Assembly: GCA_964493945.1 (NCBI GenBank)
Contig: CAZBQG010000026.1
Span: 1-24,997 of the forward strand
Reading direction: 5' to 3'
Length of the DNA: 24,997 bases
Source of the DNA: CAZBQG01 sp964493945
GTDB lineage: Bacteria > Pseudomonadota > Alphaproteobacteria > Rhodospirillales > UBA2165
This document shows, one piece after another, positions 1-7,883 of the stretch; the stretch's first letter is position 1; each line of letters opens with the position of its first letter. The notes beneath the pieces were generated by a model that made no database searches, was not told the DNA's origin, and worked only from the letters and a program-made list of their open reading frames with translations. The position numbers and the translations under genes are program-made.

Positions 1-50
1 TCGACGCCTATGGGAATCCTAAACCCGATTCCGATAAATCATGAAACGCT

Positions 51-1064
51 CTAGGCGTCCAGCTTCATCAGCTTGACCGCATTTCCCCGGTAGATGGCGT
101 CACGTTCATCTTCGGTGATATCCAGCTCGTCGATGATGCGGATGGTTTCGCGGATATACATGGGGCCCTGTTCCGGATCGAAGGGCGAATCCGACGCGAA
201 TATGAATTTATCCACACCGTAATAATCCAGTGCGCAGACGGTCGCCGCCTTGGCGCCGAATAGCGCCGTGTCGGCATAGAACATCTTGAAATATTCTTCA
301 TGAGGCCGGTCGAGTGAGCCCAGCACGCCCGTATAATCCTCGCGCGTGGTGCGCTGGCCCAGGGATTGCCAGCCATTGACCACCCGGCCCTCGGTGAAGG
401 GCACCATTCCGCCACCATGGTGGGTGATCATTTTCAAGTTTGGATATTTGTCGAAGATGCCCTTGAACACCATGCGCGCCATGAAGGCCGCCGTCTCGTA
501 GGGCCAGCCGAAGGTCCACCAGATCTCAAACTTGGAATGGGGTTCGGACAGGTAATCGGGGATGTCGGGGTTGCGCGTCGGATGCACCCAGATGGGCAGA
601 TCGTAATCGGCCATGACTTCCCAGATGGGATCGAATTCGGGCAGGTCCAGGGGCTTGCCGTCCGCATTGGTATAGATATGCGCCCCGTTGGATCCCAGAT
701 CCTTGATGGACCGATGTATCTCCTCGATGATCGCGTCCGGGTTGTTCATGGGCAGAAGGGAACAAAAGCCCGGGAAGCGGTCGGGATATTTCTGGCACAA
801 CTCGGCCATGCCGTCATTGGCCACCTCGCATAATTCGGGCGAACCCTCGGGCCCGGCCATCATTTCAGGCGCCGGGCCGGCGATGGACAGGATTTGTTCG
901 TAATCGCCGAACCGGTCCATGACCCGGAAACGTTCGTCCAGATCCAGCAAGATGGGGATGGAGCGCATGCGGTTGCCCATATCGCCGTAATCGCCGGCCA
1001 CCTTTTCCAAAAGATCGAAATATTTTTGCGGCAGGATATGGTTGAAGATGTCGATCTTCTTCAT
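51..1064 (-). CDS. Amidohydrolase-2 family protein (ACMSD-like)
   Basis: This 337-residue protein belongs to the amidohydrolase-2 / aminocarboxymuconate-semialdehyde decarboxylase group. These are metal-dependent TIM barrels that decarboxylate or hydrolyse small acids. The barrel landmarks are visible: an N-terminal IDIFNH strand, His161 in a VHP motif, His215-His216 before a triple Gly, and Asp292 in an ASDSPFD motif. The first metal-binding strand reads D-x-F-x-H instead of the usual D-x-H-x-H, so the first His is Phe7 and only His9 remains. It is the last gene of the thirteen-gene operon, 12 bases after the CoA-transferase gene, and its Shine-Dalgarno (AGGGGAAG) overlaps that gene's stop. 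It could decarboxylate or hydrolyse an intermediate or end product. The family is secure; the substrate is unknown. Confidence 0.88.
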   Translation of the reverse strand: MKKIDIFNHILPQKYFDLLEKVAGDYGDMGNRMRSIPILLDLDERFRVMDRFGDYEQILSIAGPAPEMMAGPEGSPELCEVANDGMAELCQKYPDRFPGFCSLLPMNNPDAIIEEIHRSIKDLGSNGAHIYTNADGKPLDLPEFDPIWEVMADYDLPIWVHPTRNPDIPDYLSEPHSKFEIWWTFGWPYETAAFMARMVFKGIFDKYPNLKMITHHGGGMVPFTEGRVVNGWQSLGQRTTREDYTGVLGSLDRPHEEYFKMFYADTALFGAKAATVCALDYYGVDKFIFASDSPFDPEQGPMYIRETIRIIDELDITEDERDAIYRGNAVKLMKLDA

Positions 1065-1076
1065 GGCGCGCTTCCC

Positions 1077-2273
1077 CTAACTGATGATTCCTTTTTGGCG
1101 GAGTGTTTCGCAATCGGTCTCAGAATACCCCGCTTCGCCCAATACGGAAACCGTGTCCGCGCCATAAATATGGGGGAAATGCAGTGAGGTGACGGTACCG
1201 TCCAAGTCGGTCGCCATGGGCTGCATGCGCAAAAATTTGCCGTCGGGTAAACTTGTCTCGGTCATCTTGGCACGGATGGCTTCCAGGGTGTGGACCTGAT
1301 GGATGGTGTTGATCGGTGCGTTGGGAATGCCGGCGGCGGCCAGGTCGGCGGATAGATGATCGGTTGGGTGACGGGCAGATATCTCGCCGATTTCCTTGTA
1401 GATGTCTTCCCTGTCGGCATAACGCTGGGCGGGCGTATTGCGCTTCAGTTCCGGATCGAGGGCCGCGAATTTTCCGATCCCGGCCAGATTCTGCCATTGC
1501 TTGTTGGAACCGATGGCCAGATAGATGAAACCATCCTGGGTGGGATAGACATTGGTCGGGATGAATTTACGGTGTGCATTGCCCCAACGGGTCACTTCTT
1601 CGGGCCCGCATCCCATATCGATCAGGGGCAATAGGGTGATCAGCCAGGATGCGGAAGCCTGCAACATGGAAACATCGATGCGCTTGCCCTGACCGGTTTC
1701 CAGCTTTTCGGCCAGACCCATGATCACATTGGCATATAATTCGTCACCCGCCTTGAGATCCACCAAAGGGATGCCCGATGCGGTCGGCGGGCCGTCGGCG
1801 AAACCGGTGACTTCCATATAGCCCACCATGGCCTGAATGATGGGGTCATAGCCCGGAACGTTCGGGTAATCGGGCCCCATGGCCGACAGCCCGGCCCAGA
1901 TTATATCTGGCTTGACGGCGCTGAGTGTCTCGTAATCGATGCCTAACTGTTCATAGCGCTTGGGGATAGTGTTGCAGCAGAAAACATCAACATCCAGTTC
2001 TTGAATGAGCTGCTTGAGCACGCCCTGGCCTTCGGCTTCCTTCAGGTTGAGCGCAATGGCTTCCTTGCCCACATTGGGGCCGACGTAATAGGACCGCCGA
2101 CCCTCATCGGCAATCAGCTCGCCGATATGGCGGTTGGGATCGCCCGGCTGATGTGCACCTTCGGGGGTGGCTGCCTCCAGCTTGATCACCCGCCAGCCCA
2201 TCTGGGCAAAACGGAGCGTGGCATAGGGCAGGGACAGTGCTTGCTCCATGGAAACAACGGTGCGGGGTTTCAT
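1077..2273 (-). CDS. Class III (CaiB/BaiF) CoA-transferase
   Basis: This 398-residue protein is a family III CoA-transferase, which moves CoA between carboxylic acids through an enzyme-bound mixed anhydride. Visible features are the N-terminal Rossmann part ending in GWRVIKLE (the usual DVIKVE site) and the SGIPLVDLKAG segment. The Asp of that segment corresponds to the catalytic aspartate of formyl-CoA transferase. The length is normal for the family. Its ATG overlaps the TGA of the preceding molybdopterin-subunit gene by four bases, so translation is probably coupled. The operon also encodes an ATP-dependent acyl-CoA synthetase, so there are two CoA-activation routes. This one may recycle CoA from a late product to the incoming acid (inference). 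Family assignment is strong; donor and acceptor are unknown. Confidence 0.92.
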   Translation of the reverse strand: MKPRTVVSMEQALSLPYATLRFAQMGWRVIKLEAATPEGAHQPGDPNRHIGELIADEGRRSYYVGPNVGKEAIALNLKEAEGQGVLKQLIQELDVDVFCCNTIPKRYEQLGIDYETLSAVKPDIIWAGLSAMGPDYPNVPGYDPIIQAMVGYMEVTGFADGPPTASGIPLVDLKAGDELYANVIMGLAEKLETGQGKRIDVSMLQASASWLITLLPLIDMGCGPEEVTRWGNAHRKFIPTNVYPTQDGFIYLAIGSNKQWQNLAGIGKFAALDPELKRNTPAQRYADREDIYKEIGEISARHPTDHLSADLAAAGIPNAPINTIHQVHTLEAIRAKMTETSLPDGKFLRMQPMATDLDGTVTSLHFPHIYGADTVSVLGEAGYSETDCETLRQKGIIS

Positions 2274-4579
2274 TTTTCTTCTTTCCTGCCATGCAGGGCC
2301 TGATAGATTTTTTCAGGCGTGATGGGCGGCGCATCGAAGCGTATGCCGATGGCGTTATAGACCGCATTGGCCACGGCGGGGGCGGGGACGCAGATCGGAA
2401 TTTCGGCGATGCCCTTGGCGCCATAAGGTCCTTCCGCATCATCATTTTCGATGAAATGGAATTCAAATTCAGGCATTTCAGGTGCCGTCGGAACCTTGTA
2501 GTCGCGAAAATTGGGATTGAGCACAATGCCATTTTCGATCTTCATTTCCTCGCTCAGCGCATAGCCCAACCCTTGCGCGGCACCGCCTTCGATCTGGCCC
2601 TCGATGCCCATACCGTTGACCACCCGGCCCACATCCTGGACCACGGTCATGCGCAAGACCCGGACGGCGCCGGTCAGGGTGTCCACTTCCACCTCGGCCA
2701 CATAGGCGGCATGGGCATAGGCCGCCGACATGTCGCCCATATGGCCTTCGCCTTCGGGTTCGCTGGGCGGCTCATAGTAATCATGGGCGATGACCAACTC
2801 GGCCTCCTCGCCGGCGAAATGCATGCCGCGCAGCAACCGGTCCAGCTTGACCACGGCGACGCCGTCTTGGGCCTGCACCACATGGCCGCCCCTAAGGTCC
2901 AGTTCCGCCACGCTCAGATTTGCCTGATGTGACGCCGCCTCCAACAATTGAGCGCGGGCTTTCTGGGCCGCGCGGCGGGCCGAATTGCCGGCGATGAAGG
3001 TGGTGCGCGACGCATGCACCCCCACATCCCAAGGCCCGACGGCCGAATCATGATTGTGAATGGTGATATCGGATAAGGGAATACCCAGCTCCTCGGCCAC
3101 CATCTGGGTGAGCACAGCATCGATCCCCTGGCCAATTTCAGACGCCCCGGTGATCACCGTGGCGCGCGCGTAATCATCCATCATGATCACCGTGCCGCAG
3201 CCGTCGGATCGATGGATCTTGGCCCCGCCCGCATTGTGCAAGGTAGACGCGATGCCGATCCCTTTTTTGATGCGCCCGGGCGTGGCGCGCGCCTCCGTGT
3301 TGGCTGTGTGCTTAGTCAAAAAATCCGTCTTTTTGGCGGCGGTCTCGATGCACTCGCCCAAGGCGCAATCGCGGAGCAGGCTGCCTTGAGGCGTCACCTC
3401 GCCGGGCTCTTGGGCATTTTTCAGCCGGAACGCGATGGGATCCATGCCGATGGATTCGGCCAGCTTGTCCATCATGGTCGCCGTCACATAGGTGGCCTGC
3501 ACATTGCCATAGCCCCGGAAGGATCCGGCAAAGGGGTTGTTGGTGTAGATGGCGCGCGACTTGATTTCCACATTGGGTACCCGGAAATGGCCCGAGAATG
3601 TGCGCATCATAACGAAGGGTACGGTGGCACCCCAAGACGTGTAGCCGCCATTATTCAAAAGACAATCCACGTCGCGGAAGGTAAGCGTGCCGTCTTTTTT
3701 GGCGCCGGCCTTGATGCGCACCTGCATGGCCTGGCGGGTCGGCGAGGAGATGAATTCTTCTTCCCGGGAAAAGACCAATTTCACTGGGCGCCGGGCCTTC
3801 TTGGCCAGCAGCACGCAGATGGGCTCGAAGGGATAGATGTCCAGCTTGGAGCCAAAGGCACCGCCAATAGGCGGCTGGATGACACGTAAATCGCCTGGAT
3901 GAATGCCCAGGGAAGGTGCGATATCCATCTTGAAATTATAGGGATACTGGGTCTGGGAATAGAGGGTGAGCTTGCCGTCGGTTCCAAAATCGGCAATGGC
4001 GCAGCCCGGCCCCATGCAGCAATGGGTGACGTAATGCAGATCATAGGTGGCTTCGAGCACGCATTCGGACTGGGCTTCGCCAACGGCCACATCACCATGG
4101 CTGAATTCATAGCTCAGGCTTTCATTACCAGGCTTGTCGTCGTGGATCAGTGGCGCGTCATCTTTTATGGCCAGGGCCGGATCAAAGACCCCGGGCAAAT
4201 CCTCGTATTCCACCTCGATTAGATCCAGGGCGGCATCGCAGATTTCTTCGGTCTCGGCGGCGACGGCGGCCAGCTCGTCTCTTATGCAGCGCACTTTGTC
4301 TGCCTTCAGTGGCGGATTGTCCCGGGCGACGCCGATGCCGATCAAGGGGGTGTCGGCGGCCGTGATCACGGCGTGGACGCCCGGCAATTTTTCGGCGGCA
4401 CTGGTATCGATCTTGAGAATTTTGGCATGGACCCGGTCCGTGCGCTTGATCTTGGCCATCAACATGCGGGGCAGGACCATGTCGTTGATGTAGCGCGTCC
4501 GCCCCACCGCCTTGTCCGGCGCATCGGGTTTGGGGATGCGCTTGCCGATCTGGCTTTCTTTTTCGACCACCTTATCCAT
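2270..4579 (-). CDS. Xanthine-dehydrogenase-family molybdopterin-binding subunit
   Basis: This 769-residue protein is the large, molybdopterin-cytosine-dinucleotide-binding subunit of a three-part hydroxylase. Such enzymes oxidise aldehydes or N-heterocycles, or reduce 4-hydroxybenzoyl-CoA. It has the GGAFGSK loop (239-245), the AGSFRGYG segment with Arg355 (position of the substrate Arg in xanthine dehydrogenase), an HASRTTFIAGN stretch recalling 4-hydroxybenzoyl-CoA reductase, and a GAKGIAE motif with the catalytic Glu726. The segment that normally reads LEG or MEP is MGP here (Gly190), so the second active-site Glu of xanthine dehydrogenase is missing. It lacks the CO-dehydrogenase active-site loop. 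The start at 4579 is chosen over an upstream ATG at 4681 because AAAGGAG lies nine bases upstream and the overlap with the FeS gene is then only eight bases. Substrate unknown. Confidence 0.93.
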   Translation of the reverse strand: MDKVVEKESQIGKRIPKPDAPDKAVGRTRYINDMVLPRMLMAKIKRTDRVHAKILKIDTSAAEKLPGVHAVITAADTPLIGIGVARDNPPLKADKVRCIRDELAAVAAETEEICDAALDLIEVEYEDLPGVFDPALAIKDDAPLIHDDKPGNESLSYEFSHGDVAVGEAQSECVLEATYDLHYVTHCCMGPGCAIADFGTDGKLTLYSQTQYPYNFKMDIAPSLGIHPGDLRVIQPPIGGAFGSKLDIYPFEPICVLLAKKARRPVKLVFSREEEFISSPTRQAMQVRIKAGAKKDGTLTFRDVDCLLNNGGYTSWGATVPFVMMRTFSGHFRVPNVEIKSRAIYTNNPFAGSFRGYGNVQATYVTATMMDKLAESIGMDPIAFRLKNAQEPGEVTPQGSLLRDCALGECIETAAKKTDFLTKHTANTEARATPGRIKKGIGIASTLHNAGGAKIHRSDGCGTVIMMDDYARATVITGASEIGQGIDAVLTQMVAEELGIPLSDITIHNHDSAVGPWDVGVHASRTTFIAGNSARRAAQKARAQLLEAASHQANLSVAELDLRGGHVVQAQDGVAVVKLDRLLRGMHFAGEEAELVIAHDYYEPPSEPEGEGHMGDMSAAYAHAAYVAEVEVDTLTGAVRVLRMTVVQDVGRVVNGMGIEGQIEGGAAQGLGYALSEEMKIENGIVLNPNFRDYKVPTAPEMPEFEFHFIENDDAEGPYGAKGIAEIPICVPAPAVANAVYNAIGIRFDAPPITPEKIYQALHGRKEEK

Positions 4580-5051
4580 GGGCCTGCTCCTTTCCAGCGG
4601 CGGCCACGGCGTCGATGATCTTGGCATATCCGGTGCAGCGGCACACATTGCCTTCCAGCCCCCGGCGGATTTCCTGATCACTGGGCGAGGGGTTTTCCGC
4701 CAACAGGAATTTGGTCTGCAGGATCATGCCCGGCGTGCAATAGCCGCACTGCACGGCGCCCGTATCGACGAAGGCCTGCTGCACCGGGTCCAGGCCTGCT
4801 TCGCCTTGCAGCCCCTCGATGGTCACCAATTCCCGCCCGGCGCAATCGACGGCGAACAAAAGACAGGCATTGACCGACTTGCCGTCGACCAAAACAGTGC
4901 AGGCACCGCATTCCCCTTCGCCGCAGGCCAGTTTGGCTCCGGTCAGGTCGAAGATTTCACGGAGCATGGTGAGCGCGCTCATGGCAGGGGGCACGGCGGC
5001 GCCGACCTGACGGCCGTTGAGGGTAAATTCCAGATCAATTTTCAGCGGCAT
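4572..5051 (-). CDS. 2Fe-2S subunit of molybdenum hydroxylase 1
   Basis: This 159-residue protein is the electron-transfer subunit carrying two 2Fe-2S clusters. The plant-ferredoxin-type cluster uses Cys43, Cys48, Cys51 and Cys63. The second cluster uses Cys102 and Cys105 (CGYCTPG) plus Cys137 and Cys139 (CRCTGY). All eight ligands are present and the length is typical. It would pass electrons from the molybdenum centre to the FAD subunit encoded just upstream. I chose the ATG at 5051 over a longer frame opening at 5261 because GGGGAG precedes it and because the homologous fold begins within a few residues (IDLEFTLNG). It overlaps the FAD-subunit gene by 17 bases and the large-subunit gene by eight. 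The order FAD, FeS, Mo matches coxM-coxS-coxL-type operons. Confidence 0.95.
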   Translation of the reverse strand: MPLKIDLEFTLNGRQVGAAVPPAMSALTMLREIFDLTGAKLACGEGECGACTVLVDGKSVNACLLFAVDCAGRELVTIEGLQGEAGLDPVQQAFVDTGAVQCGYCTPGMILQTKFLLAENPSPSDQEIRRGLEGNVCRCTGYAKIIDAVAAAGKEQAHG

Positions 5052-5859
5052 GGTCCAATATCTCCCCGGCAAGAACGCGCACCAGATGGCGCCGGTAATC
5101 GGCTGATGCCCGCGTATCCGTAATCGGCGACACCTCATCGTTAGCCGCCTGACCGGCGGCGGCGATGATGCCCGCGTCCAGTTTCCCCCCCTCCAATACT
5201 GCTTCCGTCTTGCTTCCGCGTATGGGCGTGGGTGCCACCGCGCCGAAGGCAACGCGCACATTGTTCATGACGCCCTTGGTCAATTCACCAGCGATGGCGA
5301 CGGAGGTAGTGGCGATTTCCAGGGCGGGACGGGGCCCGAATTTGCGGAACCCTCCCATATGACCGGCACCCGGCTTGGGAACATGGATCGCCAGCAACAA
5401 CTCGCCGGGCTCCAGCACGGTCGCCCCCGGGCCGGTGAAGAATTCGTCTAGGGGCAGGCGGCGCGAGGAGAGTTCCAACTCCGCGCCCAATGCCAGGAGG
5501 GGAGGGATCATGTCGCCGGCCGGTGAGGCATTGCAGATATTGCCTCCCAGCGTCGCCATGTTGCGGATTTGGGGGCTGGCGAACTGATCCGCCGTCTCGG
5601 CCAGGATGGGAAGATGTTCGGCTACCACCTCATTGCTCATCATTTCGGCGACGGTGCAAAGGGCGCCCAGGCGGATGGTGCCGCCTTCCAGGGAAACGCC
5701 CCCCAGTTCAGGGATGCGCCGGATATTCACCAATGTCTCACTGATCCCGCCCTGAACCATGAGGTCGGTGCCCCCGGCCAGGATCGTTCCACCGGCGCTT
5801 ATGGCCTGGACGGCCTCCTTAACGCTTTCGGGTGCCGAATAGTTTTCAATTTCGCTCAT
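5035..5859 (-). CDS. FAD-binding subunit of molybdenum hydroxylase 1
   Basis: This 274-residue protein is the medium, FAD-binding subunit of the CoxM / xanthine dehydrogenase FAD-domain family. The two FAD-contact loops are AGGTDL at residues 28-33 and TLGGN at 103-107, followed by a CO-dehydrogenase-flavoprotein-like C-terminal part. It takes electrons from the FeS subunit and passes them to an unknown acceptor. It lacks the extra 4Fe-4S insertion found in the beta subunit of true 4-hydroxybenzoyl-CoA reductase. That argues for an oxidative hydroxylase, not a low-potential reductase. It starts 15 bases after the mutase large-subunit gene; GAGGA lies about 13 bases upstream of the ATG, longer spacing than its neighbours, so translation may be weaker. 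Confidence 0.94.
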   Translation of the reverse strand: MSEIENYSAPESVKEAVQAISAGGTILAGGTDLMVQGGISETLVNIRRIPELGGVSLEGGTIRLGALCTVAEMMSNEVVAEHLPILAETADQFASPQIRNMATLGGNICNASPAGDMIPPLLALGAELELSSRRLPLDEFFTGPGATVLEPGELLLAIHVPKPGAGHMGGFRKFGPRPALEIATTSVAIAGELTKGVMNNVRVAFGAVAPTPIRGSKTEAVLEGGKLDAGIIAAAGQAANDEVSPITDTRASADYRRHLVRVLAGEILDHAAEN

Positions 5860-5874
5860 TGTTTTTTCTGGTCC

Positions 5875-7485
5875 TCAAAACCGGATCGGTTCTTCATAGC
5901 GGCCATAAACCTGGATCAGTGCTTCGGTGATCTCGCCGACGGTGGCATAGGCCTTAACGGCGGCCATGATTACCGGCATGACGTTTTCACCCTTGCGGGC
6001 CGCTTCGATTACGCCCTCCACCCCTGTCTCAACTTCTTGCTGGCTGCGTTCGCTCCGCACCTTGTTGAGGCTGTCGATCTGCAGCTTGGTGTCTTCATCG
6101 TTATAGGGGTGGAATTCGACTGACTTTTCCTCTTCGTCCTCGCGGTAGCAATTGACGCCCACCTTGGGGAAGGCGCCGGATTCGATATCCTTGTGCATCT
6201 CATAGGCCTGGGCCGAGACCTTGGCCTGGATGGTGCCTTCGGACACCAGCTTGACGATGCCGCCCTGGTCGTCCACATCGGCCATGATTTCTTCCATGCG
6301 GCTGCGCATCTGATTGGTCAGTGTTTCTACATAATAGGAACCGGCCAGCGGGTCCGCCGTGTCGCAAAGGCCCATCTCCTCGATCAGCAACTGCATGGTG
6401 CGGAGCGACAAGCTGGCCGAATGTTCGGTGGGGATCGTATAAGCCTCGTCATAAGAACAAAGCGCCATGGTCTGGGCGCCGGACAGCGCGCTTATAAGTG
6501 CGTAATAGGCGCCCCGCATGATGTTGTTTTCCGGCTGCTCGAAGGTCAGCCCGCCGCCACCGCCGCCGGCGATCATGCGCAGCCACATGGAGCGGGGGTC
6601 CTGGGCGTTGTAATCTTCCTTCATGATCTTGGCCCAAAGGCCGCGCCCGGCACGGAATTTGGCAACCTGCTCAAAGATATTGCCGAAGATGTTGAAATTA
6701 TATGACAAGCGCCCGGCGAATTCGTCGACGGCCAGGCCGCGCCGGATCACCTCATCGGCATAGGCCTTGGCGATGCAGAAGGCATAGGCCATTTCTTCCG
6801 CCGGATTGCAGCCCGATTCCCGGATGTGATAGCCGCAAACGCTGACCGGGGAGTATTTGGGCGCGTGCTGGGCGCAATATTCGATGGTGTCGCCGACCAG
6901 CCGGATGGAAGGCTCCACTGGGAAAATCCAGGTGCCCCGCCCGATATATTCCTTGAGGATATCGTTCTGGGCCGTACCCCGCATCTTGGCGATATCATAG
7001 CCACGCTTCTCGGCCATGGCCAGATACATGGCGATCAATATGGCTGCCGATCCGTTGACCGTCAGGGAGACCGTAATCTTTTCAAGATCTACCCCGTCGA
7101 AGGCGATTTCCATATCCCGCAGGCTGTCGATGGCCATGCCGACGCGCCCCACCTCGCCCTCGGCCAGATGGTGATCGGAATCCAGGCCGGTCTGGGTCGG
7201 CAGGTCGAAGGCCACATTAAGCCCGGTCTGGCCGTTCTCGATCAGAAAATGAAAGCGCTTGTTGGTCTCATGGGGATTCCCGAAACCGGCATATTGGCGC
7301 ATGGTCCAGGGCCGGCGGCGATACATTTCGCCGTGGATGCCCCGGGTAAAGGGATAGGCGCCGGGCTCGCCGACGAATTCAAAACCACCCGATGCCTCCA
7401 CATCCTCATTGGAATAGACCGGTTGGATTTCGATGCCGGATTCGTTGACGACCGGCTTCAGATCGGGGCGGCCACTCGGGCTCAT
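5875..7485 (-). CDS. Acyl-CoA mutase large (catalytic) subunit, methylmalonyl-CoA mutase family
   Basis: This 536-residue protein is the TIM-barrel subunit of an adenosylcobalamin-dependent acyl-CoA mutase of the split type, with the B12 domain encoded separately just upstream. Against Propionibacterium methylmalonyl-CoA mutase (hand alignment) it keeps the CoA-tunnel RPWTMRQY, Tyr65 (Tyr89), Arg183 (Arg207), His220 (His244), Arg259 and Ser261 (Arg283, Ser285), Gln338 (Gln361) and Glu347 (Glu370). Tyr65 with Arg183 suggests a carboxylated acyl-CoA, because isobutyryl- and 2-hydroxyisobutyryl-CoA mutases change both positions. However, His328 and Gln330 are replaced by Ile305 and Gly307, inside a run of six glycines (307-312), and His364 and Asn366 by Ala341 and Cys343. 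The substrate may therefore not be methylmalonyl-CoA. GGAGGA precedes the ATG, which overlaps the small-subunit gene by four bases. Confidence 0.9.
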   Translation of the reverse strand: MSPSGRPDLKPVVNESGIEIQPVYSNEDVEASGGFEFVGEPGAYPFTRGIHGEMYRRRPWTMRQYAGFGNPHETNKRFHFLIENGQTGLNVAFDLPTQTGLDSDHHLAEGEVGRVGMAIDSLRDMEIAFDGVDLEKITVSLTVNGSAAILIAMYLAMAEKRGYDIAKMRGTAQNDILKEYIGRGTWIFPVEPSIRLVGDTIEYCAQHAPKYSPVSVCGYHIRESGCNPAEEMAYAFCIAKAYADEVIRRGLAVDEFAGRLSYNFNIFGNIFEQVAKFRAGRGLWAKIMKEDYNAQDPRSMWLRMIAGGGGGGLTFEQPENNIMRGAYYALISALSGAQTMALCSYDEAYTIPTEHSASLSLRTMQLLIEEMGLCDTADPLAGSYYVETLTNQMRSRMEEIMADVDDQGGIVKLVSEGTIQAKVSAQAYEMHKDIESGAFPKVGVNCYREDEEEKSVEFHPYNDEDTKLQIDSLNKVRSERSQQEVETGVEGVIEAARKGENVMPVIMAAVKAYATVGEITEALIQVYGRYEEPIRF

Positions 7486-7883
7486 GAGCCTTCCTCCGTT
7501 GTCTCTTTGATGAATTCAATAATATCGTCCAGCTTGCTGCCATTGGGGAAAATGCCGTCCAGCCCAATGTCGCGAAGCGCATCATGATCCTGGGCCGGCA
7601 GGCAGCCGCCGATCATCCACAGCTTTCCGCCCAGCCCATATTGATCGAGCAGGGGTTTGAGCTTCTGGCAAAAGGGAATATGGGACCCGGCCAGGCTTGA
7701 AAGCCCGATCACATCCGCATCTTCATCCAAGGCCAGTTGGGCGATCTCGCTGGGGGTTTTGCGAAGGCCCGTATAGATCACCTCGAAGCCCGCATCGGTG
7801 AGGGCGCGGACAACTACCTTGGCGCCCACATCATGGCCGTCCAGGCCGGGCTTGCCCATGATCACTTTTATTTTTTTGCTCAT
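7482..7883 (-). CDS. Cobalamin-binding small subunit of acyl-CoA mutase
   Basis: This 133-residue protein is a stand-alone B12-binding domain. It has the base-off/His-on signature Asp15-x-His17-x-x-Gly20, the Ser62-x-Leu64 motif in GLSSLAGSH, and the following GG motif (MIGGCLP). His17 is the expected lower axial cobalt ligand. It should form a heterodimer or heterotetramer with the large subunit encoded immediately downstream, as in archaeal methylmalonyl-CoA mutases and in isobutyryl- and hydroxyisobutyryl-CoA mutases. Its ATG overlaps the acyl-CoA dehydrogenase stop and its TGA overlaps the large-subunit ATG (four bases each), favouring balanced expression. AAGGAG lies upstream of its start. 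No MeaB-type G-protein chaperone is encoded in this window. Confidence 0.94.
   Translation of the reverse strand: MSKKIKVIMGKPGLDGHDVGAKVVVRALTDAGFEVIYTGLRKTPSEIAQLALDEDADVIGLSSLAGSHIPFCQKLKPLLDQYGLGGKLWMIGGCLPAQDHDALRDIGLDGIFPNGSKLDDIIEFIKETTEEGS

Noticed and set aside
1..59. GGAATC/GATTCC (13-18, 27-32) and GACGCCT/AGGCGTC (3-9, 53-59) inverted repeats after the operon end, considered as a terminator.
   Set aside because: There is no T-run on the minus strand, the outer arms are 43 bases apart, and the window ends here, so the downstream side cannot be judged.
5875..7485. Ethylmalonyl-CoA or 2-hydroxyisobutyryl-CoA mutase as a firm name for the mutase.
   Set aside because: The Tyr65/Arg183 pair and RQYAGFG context do not match the changes known for those enzymes, and other active-site positions differ from all references I can recall.
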